Shown here one piece after another: positions 18,127 through 27,089 of a stretch of 64,000 bases of DNA. Made by a program: the position numbers and the translations under genes. The notes under the pieces were generated by a model. The model saw nothing but the letters and a program-made list of their open reading frames with translations. It was not told where the DNA came from and searched no databases. The stretch's first letter is position 1, and every line of letters begins with the position of its first letter. Source of the stretch: Jilunia laotingensis (GTDB lineage Bacteria; Bacteroidota; Bacteroidia; Bacteroidales; Bacteroidaceae); contig NZ_JACRTF010000001.1 in NCBI RefSeq assembly GCF_014385165.1, forward strand, positions 3,286,001-3,350,000. Direction: 5' to 3'.

Positions 18127-19251
18127 ATGAAATTTATCGTTTCAAGTACTGCACTTTCAAGCCATTTACAGGCTGTCAGCCGTGTGATTAATTCCAAAAA
18201 TGCACTGCCAATATTAGATTGTTTCCTTTTCGAATTGGAAGATGGAACTTTGTCTGTAACCGTTTCGGATAGTGAGACGACGATGGTGACTTCTGTTGAA
18301 GTGAACGAAGGAGACGAAAACGGGCGCTTTGCCGTGACTGCCAAGACTTTGCTGGACGCTTTGAAAGAAATTCCCGAACAACCGTTGATGTTCGATGTAA
18401 ACACGAAAACTTACGAAATCACTGTTCAATATCAAAACGGAAAATATAGCCTGATGGGGCAGAATGCAGATGAATTCCCGCAATCGGCTACGCTGGGTGA
18501 CAATGCTGTACGTGTGGAAATGGATGCGCAGGTGTTGTTGGGAGGTATTAATCGGAGTGTGTTTGCTACTGCCGATGATGAACTCCGTCCCGTGATGAAC
18601 GGTATTTACTTCGATATTACAACGGAAGATATTACAATGGTTGCTTCCGACGGCCATAAGTTGGTACGTTGTAAGACATTGGCTGCCCGTGGTAATGAAC
18701 GTGCTGCGTTTATTTTGCCTAAAAAGCCGGCCAATCTGCTCAAGAATCTGCTGCCAAAAGAATCGGGAATGGTTGTTGTCGAATTTGACGAACGTAATGC
18801 CGTATTCATGCTTGAAAGCTATCGTATGGTATGCCGTTTGATCGAAGGCCGTTATCCGAATTATAATTCAGTGATCCCGCAGAACAACCCGCATAAGGTG
18901 ACGGTAGACCGCCAGCAACTTTTAGGTGCCTTGCGCCGTGTGTCTATCTTCTCTTCACAAGCCAGCAGTTTGATAAAGCTTCGTATCCAGGAGAATGAAA
19001 TTGTGGTTTCCGCACAGGATATCGATTTCTCCACTTCTGCCGAGGAGACTCAGGTTTGCCAGTATTCAGGTACTCCGATGAGCATTGGTTTTAAGTCTAC
19101 ATTCCTGATCGATATCCTCAACAATATCTCGTCTGATGAGATTGTGATCGAATTGGCCGATCCTTCTCGTGCAGGTGTTGTCGTTCCTGTCGAGCAAGAG
19201 GAAAATGAAGACCTGTTAATGCTCTTGATGCCGATGATGCTAAACGATTAA
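18127..19251 (+). CDS. dnaN: DNA polymerase III subunit beta (sliding clamp)
   Basis: A 374-residue DnaN; three clamp domains tile the sequence. Conserved landmarks include LQAVSRVINSKNALPILDCF in domain 1, FATADDELRPVMNGIYFD opening domain 2, the hydrophobic-pocket region LIEGRYPNYNSVIPQ, and the C-terminal LLMPMML that forms part of the peptide-binding cleft. It encircles DNA as a dimer and tethers polymerase and repair enzymes. It is not next to dnaA here, unlike the classic oriC arrangement; instead a DnaQ-like exonuclease gene follows 25 bp later. Confidence 0.97.
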   Translation: MKFIVSSTALSSHLQAVSRVINSKNALPILDCFLFELEDGTLSVTVSDSETTMVTSVEVNEGDENGRFAVTAKTLLDALKEIPEQPLMFDVNTKTYEITVQYQNGKYSLMGQNADEFPQSATLGDNAVRVEMDAQVLLGGINRSVFATADDELRPVMNGIYFDITTEDITMVASDGHKLVRCKTLAARGNERAAFILPKKPANLLKNLLPKESGMVVVEFDERNAVFMLESYRMVCRLIEGRYPNYNSVIPQNNPHKVTVDRQQLLGALRRVSIFSSQASSLIKLRIQENEIVVSAQDIDFSTSAEETQVCQYSGTPMSIGFKSTFLIDILNNISSDEIVIELADPSRAGVVVPVEQEENEDLLMLLMPMMLND

Positions 19252-19276
19252 TTTTCAACTTTCAACTAATTAAAGG

Positions 19277-20056
19277 ATGAATTTAAACCTTAAAAATCCC
19301 ATCGTTTTTTTCGATCTTGAAACGACAGGTACAAATATTAACACAGACCGTATTGTAGAAATCTGTTATCTTAAAGTGTTTCCTAATGGTAATGAAGAAG
19401 CTAAAACGCTCCGCGTTAATCCGGAAATGCATATTCCCGAAGCCTCTTCTGCCGTACATGGCATTTATGATGAAGACGTAGCCGACTGTCCGGCTTTTAA
19501 GGAAGTAGCCAAGTCGATAGCTCGTGACATCGAGGGGTGCGATCTGGCAGGGTTCAATTCCAACCGTTTTGATATTCCGGTATTGGTGGAGGAGTTTCTC
19601 CGTGCCGGTGTGGACATCGATATCAGTAAACGTAAGTTTGTGGATGTTCAGGTGATTTTCCATAAAATGGAGCAGCGCACACTTTCCGCGGCATACAAGT
19701 TCTACTGTGAGAAGAATCTGGAAGATGCACATACGGCCGAGGCGGATACACGGGCTACGTACGAGGTGTTGAAAGCGCAGCTTGACCGTTATGAAGAGCT
19801 ACAGAACGACATTGCTTTCCTAGCTGATTATTCGAGCTTTACGAAGAACGTAGATTTTGCCGGGCGGATGGTTTATGATGATAACGGTGTGGAGCTTTTC
19901 AACTTTGGTAAATACAAGGGCCAGTCGGTTGGAGAAGTGTTGAAGAAAGACCCCGGGTATTACAGTTGGATACTCAACAGTGATTTTACACTAAATACCA
20001 AAGCGATGTTGACGAAAATCCGGTTGAGGGAGATGAGTAATCTGATAACGAAGTAA
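19277..20056 (+). CDS. DnaQ-like 3'-5' exonuclease (DNA polymerase III epsilon-type)
   Basis: A 259-residue protein with a DEDDh exonuclease domain: ExoI FFDLETTGTNINTDRIVE (Asp and Glu near residues 13-15), ExoII GFNSNRFDIPVL near 95, and ExoIII HTAEADTRATYEV with the general-base His near residue 152. A C-terminal extension (FNFGKYKGQSVGEVLKKDPG) is a small DUF3820-like module common in Bacteroidetes. Placement directly after dnaN suggests proofreading or repair, but the main epsilon subunit could be another gene. Next gene starts 2 bp after its stop. Confidence 0.88.
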   Translation: MNLNLKNPIVFFDLETTGTNINTDRIVEICYLKVFPNGNEEAKTLRVNPEMHIPEASSAVHGIYDEDVADCPAFKEVAKSIARDIEGCDLAGFNSNRFDIPVLVEEFLRAGVDIDISKRKFVDVQVIFHKMEQRTLSAAYKFYCEKNLEDAHTAEADTRATYEVLKAQLDRYEELQNDIAFLADYSSFTKNVDFAGRMVYDDNGVELFNFGKYKGQSVGEVLKKDPGYYSWILNSDFTLNTKAMLTKIRLREMSNLITK

Positions 20057-20058
20057 AA

Positions 20059-21258
20059 ATGTTGCTGAGAGGTAAAAAAATCGTTCTTGGAATAACAGGC
20101 AGCATTGCCGCGTATAAAGCATGCTATATCATCCGCGGATTGATAAAGCAGGGGGCCGAAGTGCAGGTAGTTATCACCCCAGCGGGAAAAGAGTTCATAA
20201 CTCCCATTACCTTGTCTGCATTGACCAGTAAGCCGGTCATCAGTGAATTTTTTGCGCAACGTGACGGTACTTGGAACAGCCATGTCGATCTGGGACTGTG
20301 GGCGGATGCCATGCTTATTGCTCCGGCAACTGCTTCGACAATTGGCAAAATGGCGAATGGGATTGCAGACAATATGCTGATAACCACCTACCTGTCCGCC
20401 AAAGCACCTGTGTTCGTGGCTCCGGCAATGGATCTTGACATGTATGCTCATCCTTCGACACAGAAGAATCTTGAAACATTGCGGTCCTATGGTAATCATG
20501 TCATCGAGCCGGGTACGGGGTTCTTGGCAAGCCATCTGGTGGGAAAAGGGCGCATGGAAGAGCCCGAAAACATCATTCGTCACCTGATAGAGTATTTCTC
20601 TGCCGGTGGTGATCTGGCCGGTAAAAAAGTGCTGATAACTGCCGGGCCTACATATGAAAAGATCGATCCTGTCCGTTTTGTCGGTAATTACTCTTCCGGT
20701 AAGATGGGCTTTGCCTTGGCAGAAGAGTGTGCTGCCCGTGGGGCGGAGGTCACGCTTGTTACGGGGCCGGTACAGTTGCAAGCGGTTCATTCGCGCATTC
20801 ACCGTATCAATGTGGAGAGCGCAGCGGAAATGGCAGAACAAGCCGAAATGAATTTCAAGCAGGCTGATGCCGCTATATTGTGTGCTGCGGTTGCGGATTT
20901 CACGCCCGAAACAACAGCAGATCATAAGATAAAAAGGGAGAAAGACGACTTGGTGCTTAAACTCAAGCCGACCAAAGACATAGCTGCAACATTGGGACGG
21001 ATGAAGACATCCGGTCAGAAGTTGGTCGGCTTTGCCCTTGAGACTGACAACGAGCAGGAGAATGCCCAGGGGAAACTGGAACGTAAGAATTTCGATTTCA
21101 TCGTTTTGAATTCGTTGAACGATTCCGGTGCAGGTTTCCGTTGCGATACAAATAAAATAAGCATCATAGACCGTCAACAACGGATAGATTATCCCTTGAA
21201 GTCGAAAACAGAAGTTGCAAAAGATATTATTGACCGATTAGCAGAGGAGATGAAATGA
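20059..21258 (+). CDS. coaBC: Bifunctional phosphopantothenoylcysteine decarboxylase / phosphopantothenate-cysteine ligase
   Basis: A 399-residue fusion for two consecutive coenzyme A steps. The N-terminal CoaC flavoprotein has GITGSIAAYKACYIIRGL, the SHVDLG histidine near residue 75 and FMN-binding residues in LIAPATASTIGKMANGIADN; the C-terminal CoaB has the nucleotide-binding ITAGPTYEKIDPVRFVGNYS near residue 195 and KIKRE with the conserved lysine near residue 290. Two usual CoaC residues differ: the PAMN motif reads PAMDLDMY and the flexible-flap cysteine position reads LASHLVGKGRM. Its stop overlaps the next ATG (ATGA). Confidence 0.94.
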   Translation: MLLRGKKIVLGITGSIAAYKACYIIRGLIKQGAEVQVVITPAGKEFITPITLSALTSKPVISEFFAQRDGTWNSHVDLGLWADAMLIAPATASTIGKMANGIADNMLITTYLSAKAPVFVAPAMDLDMYAHPSTQKNLETLRSYGNHVIEPGTGFLASHLVGKGRMEEPENIIRHLIEYFSAGGDLAGKKVLITAGPTYEKIDPVRFVGNYSSGKMGFALAEECAARGAEVTLVTGPVQLQAVHSRIHRINVESAAEMAEQAEMNFKQADAAILCAAVADFTPETTADHKIKREKDDLVLKLKPTKDIAATLGRMKTSGQKLVGFALETDNEQENAQGKLERKNFDFIVLNSLNDSGAGFRCDTNKISIIDRQQRIDYPLKSKTEVAKDIIDRLAEEMK

Positions 21259-22223
21259 TGAAAGTGAAGAGAGGAATGCAACAATTTGCGAGAGTGATGA
21301 CAAGCAAAGCCTTTAAAAAGGTGGTATGTGCGTTTGCAGCCTGTTGTTTGTCGCCTTTGCTGCTTTCAGCTCAGGAACTTGATTGTAAAGTCACAGTGAA
21401 CTATGCTCAGGTGCAGGGTACGAATGTCGAAATATTCAAGACATTCGAAACGGCCATGATGGAGTTTATCAACGAACGTCATTGGACGCAGGCGCAATAT
21501 GAGATAAACGAACGCATCCGTTGCTCCATAAATTTCACCGTGAAGAGTTATGACGAGAATGAAGGCAGGTGGGGGTGCGAACTCATTGTGCAGTCCACAC
21601 GTCCTGTTTATCAATCGGGCTATCAAAGTACCGTTTTTAGCTTTAAAGATGCCGATGTCGAGTTCAATTACAGGGAATTCGATCCGTTGGAATTGCGTGA
21701 CAACCAGATTGACAATAACCTTACGGCCGTTATTGCCTATTATGCTTATCTGATCATTGGCATGGATATGGATACGATGGCACCGGAAGGCGGAACAGAG
21801 GTGTTGCGTTCGGTTGAAAATATCGTTACTGCGGCACAGACTCTTAATGAAAAAGGGTGGAAAGCTTTTGACGACAGCCGCAACCGTTATGCCGTGATCT
21901 CCGACTATCTCGATCCGGGAATGAGTCCGCTACGGCAGATGATGTACGACTATCATCGCAAAGGCATGGATGAGATGGCAACGAATGCTACCCGTGCCCG
22001 CGCTGCCATTACTGCCTCGTTGAGCAGTTTGAAACAAGCACGTGATAATAAGCCGATGTCCTCATTACCTGTCATTTTTACAGAGATCAAAAAAGATGAA
22101 CTGATCAATATCTATGGAGGAAAATCTCCGGCTGCTCAGAGTGAAAGAGAAGAAGTATATGAGATTGTTTCTAACATTAACCCCTCGCAAAAGACAGAGT
22201 GGGACAAGATTAAATCAAAGTAA
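21255..22223 (+). CDS. DUF4835 secreted protein
   Basis: A 322-residue protein with an N-terminal signal peptide (residues about 20-39, AACCLSPLLLSAQ). The start at 21255 overlaps coaBC by four bases; a second ATG follows immediately. The mature part (ELDCKVTVNYAQVQGTN, then a conserved FKDADVEFNYREFDPLELRD) is the Bacteroidetes family DUF4835, function unknown. Its constant place between coaBC and recN suggests a conserved operon rather than a shared pathway. Confidence 0.88.
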   Translation: MMKVKRGMQQFARVMTSKAFKKVVCAFAACCLSPLLLSAQELDCKVTVNYAQVQGTNVEIFKTFETAMMEFINERHWTQAQYEINERIRCSINFTVKSYDENEGRWGCELIVQSTRPVYQSGYQSTVFSFKDADVEFNYREFDPLELRDNQIDNNLTAVIAYYAYLIIGMDMDTMAPEGGTEVLRSVENIVTAAQTLNEKGWKAFDDSRNRYAVISDYLDPGMSPLRQMMYDYHRKGMDEMATNATRARAAITASLSSLKQARDNKPMSSLPVIFTEIKKDELINIYGGKSPAAQSEREEVYEIVSNINPSQKTEWDKIKSK

Positions 22224-22226
22224 CTT

Positions 22227-23888
22227 ATGCTACGTTCATTGTATATTCAGAATTATGCTCTGATCGAGAAGTTGGATATCCGCTTTGATACAGGGTTTTC
22301 TGTCATTACGGGTGAGACTGGTGCCGGAAAATCCATTATTCTGGGTGCAATTGGCTTGTTGTTGGGTCAACGTGCCGATGTAAAGTCTATCCGTCAAGGA
22401 GCGTCAAAGTGCATCATCGAGGCCCGTTTCGATATCTCCTCCTATGGGATGAATGCCTTTTTCGATGAAAACGAGCTGGAATATGAAGAAGAGTGCATTC
22501 TCCGCCGTGAACTGCAAGCCTCCGGCAAAAGCCGCGCTTTCATTAACGATACACCGGCTTCATTGACGCAGATGAAAGAACTTGGCGAGATGTTGATCGA
22601 TGTTCATTCCCAGCATCAGAACTTGTTATTAAACAAAGAAGGTTTTCAATTGAACGTTCTTGATATTCTGGCCCGAAACGAAGAGGCATTGAATGTCTAT
22701 CATCAACTTTATGCAGATTGGAAACGTTTGGATCAAGAATTGGAAGAACTCATCCGGCAGGCGGAACAAAGCAAAACGGATGAAGATTACATTCGCTTCC
22801 AGTTAGAGCAATTGGAGGAGGCACGTCTTTCCGGAGGGGAGCAGGACGGATTGGAGCAAGAGTCGGAAACGTTAAGCCATGCCGAAGAGATAAAAGCCGG
22901 TTTGTATCGCATTGAGCAGACATTTACTTCGGACGAAGGAGGATTGCTTTCTTCGCTGAAGGAGAGTATAAGTTCTCTTTCATCGTTGCAGAGAGTCTAT
23001 CAGCCTGCAGGGGAACTTGCGGAACGAATGAACAGTGCATTTATCGAACTAAAGGATATTGTGGACGAAATCAGTAGCCAGGGTGAAAATATCGAGTTCA
23101 ATCCGGTTCGTCTGGATGAGGTAAACGAACGGTTGAATCTGATCTATTCTTTGCAGCAAAAGCATCGAGTACAATCTGTAGAAGATTTAATTAATCTTAC
23201 GGAAGAATACCAGGAAAAGTTATCTGCCATTACTTCATTTGACGATCGTATTGCTGCATTGACAGCTAGCCGTGATGCACAATATAATAAGGTGAAAAAA
23301 CAAGCAGCGTTGTTGACTAAAGCACGTACGGCTGCTGCCGAAGAAGTCGAAAAGCAGATGGGAGTCCGTCTTATGCCATTGGGAATGCCGAATGTCCGCT
23401 TCAAGGTGGAAATGGGCTTGCGGAAAGAACCGGGCATTCAGGGAGAAGATACGGTCAATTTTCTGTTCTCGGCCAATAAGAACGGAGCGTTGCAAAATAT
23501 TTCATCGGTTGCTTCAGGAGGGGAAATTGCACGTGTGATGCTTTCCATAAAGGCGATGATAGCCGGTGCGGTGAAACTGCCTACTATTGTTTTTGATGAG
23601 ATCGATACGGGAGTCTCCGGAGAAATAGCCGATCGCATGGCGGATATCATGCAGGAGATGGGTGAACAAGAACGGCAGGTGATCAGTATAACGCATCTGC
23701 CACAGATCGCAGCTCGCGGTAGTGCCCATTATAAAGTATATAAGCGCGATAATGACACCGAAACCAATAGCCATATCTGTCGCCTCACGAATGAAGAGCG
23801 GGTGGAAGAAATAGCTCATATGCTGAGCGGGGCGACTTTGACAGAGGCGGCATTAAGTAATGCAAAAGCGCTATTAAAAATGAATTAA
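22227..23888 (+). CDS. recN: DNA repair protein RecN
   Basis: A 553-residue SMC-like ATPase acting in double-strand-break repair. Walker A GETGAGKSIILGAIGL is near residue 30; the central coiled coil carries the insertion typical of RecN (HSQHQNLLLNKEGFQLNVLD and later Q/E-rich helices); the ABC signature ASGGEIARVMLSIKAM is near residue 430 and Walker B IVFDEIDTGVSGEIA near 453, with an H-loop in ITHLPQIAA. Length is normal. It is three bases after the DUF4835 gene. Confidence 0.97.
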   Translation: MLRSLYIQNYALIEKLDIRFDTGFSVITGETGAGKSIILGAIGLLLGQRADVKSIRQGASKCIIEARFDISSYGMNAFFDENELEYEEECILRRELQASGKSRAFINDTPASLTQMKELGEMLIDVHSQHQNLLLNKEGFQLNVLDILARNEEALNVYHQLYADWKRLDQELEELIRQAEQSKTDEDYIRFQLEQLEEARLSGGEQDGLEQESETLSHAEEIKAGLYRIEQTFTSDEGGLLSSLKESISSLSSLQRVYQPAGELAERMNSAFIELKDIVDEISSQGENIEFNPVRLDEVNERLNLIYSLQQKHRVQSVEDLINLTEEYQEKLSAITSFDDRIAALTASRDAQYNKVKKQAALLTKARTAAAEEVEKQMGVRLMPLGMPNVRFKVEMGLRKEPGIQGEDTVNFLFSANKNGALQNISSVASGGEIARVMLSIKAMIAGAVKLPTIVFDEIDTGVSGEIADRMADIMQEMGEQERQVISITHLPQIAARGSAHYKVYKRDNDTETNSHICRLTNEERVEEIAHMLSGATLTEAALSNAKALLKMN

Positions 23889-23909
23889 GAGTGAAAAGCT
23901 TAAAAAATT

Positions 23910-24656
23910 ATGGTTGATAAAAGTGAAATGATTTTTGGTGTTCGTGCCGTTATTGAAGCTATACAAGCTGGTAAGGAGATAGATAAAATACTGATAAAGA
24001 AAGATATTCAGAGTGATCTTTCCAAAGAACTGTTTGCAGTCCTTAAAGGGACGCTTATCCCGGTGCAACGTGTACCGGTAGAGCGTATCAATCGGATTAC
24101 CCATAAGAATCATCAGGGAGTGATAGCTTATCTTTCCTCCGTCACTTATCAGAAGACGGAAGATCTGGTACCTTTTCTTTTTGAAGAGGGAAAAAATCCA
24201 CTGTTCGTAATGCTGGACGGTGTAACGGATGTACGCAATTTCGGGGCTATCGCCCGTACCTGCGAATGTGCTGCGGTAGATGCTGTCATCATTCCCGCCC
24301 GTGGCAGTGTGACGGTGAATGCTGATGCTATGAAAACATCAGCGGGAGCATTGCATACGTTGCCTGTTTGCCGGGAACAAAGTTTGAAGAATACGCTCCA
24401 ATATCTGAAGGATAGTGGTTTCCATATTGTTGCTGCTACGGAAAAAGGAGATTACGATTATACGAAAGCTGATTACACTGGTCCGATGTGCATCATCATG
24501 GGCGCGGAAGATAAAGGGGTGTCTTATGACAATCTTGCTCTTTGTGATGAATGGGTGAAGATACCGATGTTGGGCAGTATTGAATCGCTCAATGTGTCTG
24601 TGGCTGCCGGGATATTGGTTTATGAAGCAGTAAAGCAAAGACACACAGACCTATAA
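23910..24656 (+). CDS. rlmB: 23S rRNA (guanosine-2'-O-)-methyltransferase RlmB-like (SpoU family)
   Basis: A 248-residue SPOUT enzyme. The small N-terminal substrate-binding domain (EMIFGVRAVIEAIQAG; VPVERINRITHKNHQG) is followed by the knotted SAM domain with motif 1 DGVTDVRNFGAIARTCECA near residue 110, motif 2 IIMGAEDKGVS near 195 and motif 3 IPMLGSIESLNVSVAAGIL near 218-236. RlmB methylates G2251 in 23S rRNA; close TrmH-family paralogues exist, so the exact target is inferred. It is 21 bp after recN and probably in the same operon. Confidence 0.9.
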   Translation: MVDKSEMIFGVRAVIEAIQAGKEIDKILIKKDIQSDLSKELFAVLKGTLIPVQRVPVERINRITHKNHQGVIAYLSSVTYQKTEDLVPFLFEEGKNPLFVMLDGVTDVRNFGAIARTCECAAVDAVIIPARGSVTVNADAMKTSAGALHTLPVCREQSLKNTLQYLKDSGFHIVAATEKGDYDYTKADYTGPMCIIMGAEDKGVSYDNLALCDEWVKIPMLGSIESLNVSVAAGILVYEAVKQRHTDL

Positions 24657-24686
24657 TAATTCTAACGATCAATTAAAATTCAAATT

Positions 24687-26393
24687 ATGAGAAAATTCCT
24701 ATTACCTTTACTATTCATCTGCCTGTCAGTGCAAGGAAGTATGGCACAAGTACCGAAGTGGGTGGAGAAGGCTAAACGTGCCGTGTTTTCCATTGTCACT
24801 TACGATAAAAATGATAAAATGCTGAGTACAGGTAATGGTTTCTTTGTTACCGAAGATGGTATCGCCTTATCGGATTACTCTCTTTTCAAGGGAGCCGAAC
24901 GTGCGATAATCATCAATTCGGAAGGGAAACAAATGCCGGTAGATGCCATACTTGGTGCAGACGATATGTATGATGTGATTAAATTCCGTGTGGGTATCAC
25001 AGAAAAGAAAGTACCTGCTTTACAAATTGCGTCTATGGCTCCAGTGGTAGGTGCTGAAGTTTATCTGTTACCATACTCTACTCAGAAAGACCGAAATTGC
25101 ACGCTGGGAAAGGTGAAAGAAGTCGCTAAGATTGGCGAGCAGTATCATTATTATACGCTTGATATGCTTCTGAAAGACAAAATGGTAAGTTGTCCCGTAA
25201 CTACTGCCGACGGTCAGGTGTTCGGTCTGGCGCAGAAATCATCCGGTAGAGATACGACAAGCATCTGTTATGCTGCCGGGGCAGCCTTTGCCATGTCACA
25301 GAACATTAGTGCGCTTTCTCTCAACGATCTTACTTTACGCAATATCGGTATTAAGAAAGGTTTGCCCGAAACGGAAGATCAAGCTATGGTAGCTTTGTTC
25401 ATGGCTTCCTCTCAAGTGCCTCAGGATGAATATATGATGATGTTGGATGATTATATCAAACAGTTTCCCAATAGCTCGGAAGGATATATCCGTCGGGCAT
25501 CTGCTTTGGTTTTTGGTACGAACAAGGATGAATCATCGTACGATAGAGCGGCTGCCGATCTGGAACAGGCTCTGAAAGTGACACAGAAAAAAGATGATGC
25601 TTATTATAATATTGCAAAACTGATTTATAATTATCAGATCGATAAACCTGAAACGACTTATAAGGACTGGACATATGATAAAGCACTGGAATATGTACGT
25701 AGTGCGCAAGCTGTGGATTCTTTGCCGGTTTATGTCCAGCTTGAAGGCGATATATTGTTTGCAAAGCAAGACTATCCGGCTGCACTTACCAGTTATGAAA
25801 AGGTAAACCGTACTAATCTGGCTTCTCCGGCTAGTTTCTTCAATGAAGCTAAGACGATGGAGTTGCTTGAACGTGATCCGAAAGAAATAGTAGCCGTCAT
25901 GGATAGCTGTATTGCTCATTGCCAGCAACCGGTTTCCGCGACCGATGCCCCGTATTTGTTGGAACGTGCCCAGATGAATATGAATGCAGGATTATACCGC
26001 CCGGCCATGCTTGATTATGATACATATTACAAAGCTGTAAACGGTCAGGTGAACGATGTCTTTTTCTATCTTCGTGAACAGGCAGCCATCAAAGGACGTC
26101 AGTATCAACGGGCATTGGATGACATCGCCGAAGCCATCAGGCTCAATCCGAAGGAGGTGCTTTATTATGCCGAACAAGCGGTAGTGAATATGCGTGTGAA
26201 CCGTTTCGACGAAGCAATAGGAATTTTGGAGAATGCCATTTCTATTAATCCTGATTATGCGGAAGCTTATCGTCTGTTGGGGATTTGCCAGGTGCAATTG
26301 AAGAAAATGAAAGAAGCTTGTGATAATTTTGCCAAGGCTAAATCTTTGGGCGATCCGAGTGTGGACTCTCTGATTGAGAAGCATTGTAAATAA
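24687..26393 (+). CDS. Trypsin-like-fold pseudoprotease with TPR repeats
   Basis: A 568-residue secreted protein with a signal peptide (MRKFLLPLLFICLSVQGSMAQ). Residues about 25-215 follow the DegP/HtrA trypsin fold (SIVTYDKNDKMLSTGNGFFV, TEDGIALSDYSLFKGA), but the catalytic residues appear missing: the His position reads SDYSLF instead of TNHHVV-like, and the GNSGGP loop reads VSCPVTTADGQVFGLA. From about 240 to the end there are several TPR-like helix pairs (for example NRFDEAIGILENAISINPDY and AEAYRLLGICQVQLKKMKEA). It is likely a binding or scaffold protein of the envelope. A terminator follows. Confidence 0.8.
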   Translation: MRKFLLPLLFICLSVQGSMAQVPKWVEKAKRAVFSIVTYDKNDKMLSTGNGFFVTEDGIALSDYSLFKGAERAIIINSEGKQMPVDAILGADDMYDVIKFRVGITEKKVPALQIASMAPVVGAEVYLLPYSTQKDRNCTLGKVKEVAKIGEQYHYYTLDMLLKDKMVSCPVTTADGQVFGLAQKSSGRDTTSICYAAGAAFAMSQNISALSLNDLTLRNIGIKKGLPETEDQAMVALFMASSQVPQDEYMMMLDDYIKQFPNSSEGYIRRASALVFGTNKDESSYDRAAADLEQALKVTQKKDDAYYNIAKLIYNYQIDKPETTYKDWTYDKALEYVRSAQAVDSLPVYVQLEGDILFAKQDYPAALTSYEKVNRTNLASPASFFNEAKTMELLERDPKEIVAVMDSCIAHCQQPVSATDAPYLLERAQMNMNAGLYRPAMLDYDTYYKAVNGQVNDVFFYLREQAAIKGRQYQRALDDIAEAIRLNPKEVLYYAEQAVVNMRVNRFDEAIGILENAISINPDYAEAYRLLGICQVQLKKMKEACDNFAKAKSLGDPSVDSLIEKHCK

Positions 26394-26440
26394 TAAAAGC
26401 TTTGCAGAGGCCCTCTGGAAGAGTGTGGAGATAATTTAGA

Positions 26441-26476
26441 AAGCCCCTGTCCTTATGTTGAGTAGGACAGGGGCTT
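26441..26476 (+). terminator. Intrinsic terminator
   Basis: AAGCCCCTGTCCT (26441-26453) and AGGACAGGGGCTT (26464-26476) form a perfect 13-bp stem with a 10-base loop, 48 bp after the pseudoprotease stop; a T-rich stretch follows. Confidence 0.88.
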
Positions 26477-26714
26477 CTCATTTTGGAGATTTTAATAAAA
26501 AACTCTCTCTCTCATCTCCCTTTAGTCAAGCTTAGGTATTAAATCTTTAAGTTAGTCTGAATAATTCTTTTCTCTTGTGTAACTATATAGTAAATGCAGG
26601 GATTTCTGGAATACTGCATCTCATACTGCTTTTTTTCTAATAATTTTTTTCAGAGACTTTTTTTTGCTATCTTCGGGGCATGAATTCTATATAACCTATA
26701 AAAAGAAAATAGAA
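26477..26714 (+). promoter_or_regulatory. Intergenic region before ridA with candidate -7 element
   Basis: A/T-rich with no credible gene. TATCTTCG at 26668-26675 matches TAnnTTTG at all but one base and lies 39 bp before the ridA ATG; no TTTG at the right upstream distance was found. Confidence 0.4.
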
Positions 26715-27089
26715 ATGAAGAAAGTAATTTGCAGCGAAAAAGCTCCGGGCGCAATCGGCCCTTACAGTCAGGCTATCGAAGCCAATGGTATGGTATTTGT
26801 ATCAGGACAGCTTCCGATCGATGCTGCTACAGGCTTGATGCCGGAAGGTGTTGAAGCCCAGGCTCGCCAATCTTTGGAGAATATCAAGCACATTCTTGAA
26901 ACAGCCGGTTTAACAATGGGTGATATTGTTAAAACGACTGTATTCTTGCAGGATATGTCTTTGTTTGCCGGTATGAACGGTGTGTATGCTACTTATTTCG
27001 ACGGTGCTTTTCCGGCTCGTTCGGCATTTGCGGTAAAAGCTCTGCCGAAAGACGCATTAGTTGAGATCGAGTGCATCGCGGCCCGCTAA
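26715..27089 (+). CDS. ridA: RidA family reactive enamine/imine deaminase
   Basis: Starts at the ATG at 26715; the TTG at 26664 that would extend the frame overlaps the promoter region and adds no conserved residues. The 124-residue product shows the YjgF/RidA family throughout: KAPGAIGPYSQAIEANGMVF, SGQLPIDAATG, and the C-terminal ARSAFAVKALPKDALVEIEC with the conserved substrate-binding Arg. RidA hydrolyses reactive 2-aminoacrylate and related enamines to ketoacids. Its 3' end overlaps that of the convergent folC by 33 bases. Confidence 0.95.
   Translation: MKKVICSEKAPGAIGPYSQAIEANGMVFVSGQLPIDAATGLMPEGVEAQARQSLENIKHILETAGLTMGDIVKTTVFLQDMSLFAGMNGVYATYFDGAFPARSAFAVKALPKDALVEIECIAAR

Noticed and set aside
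19960..21180. A 406-codon open frame on the minus strand
   Set aside because: It lies wholly antisense to coaBC and dnaQ-like genes; its translation is rich in Cys/His/Arg without any domain pattern, while the plus strand encodes clear conserved enzymes.
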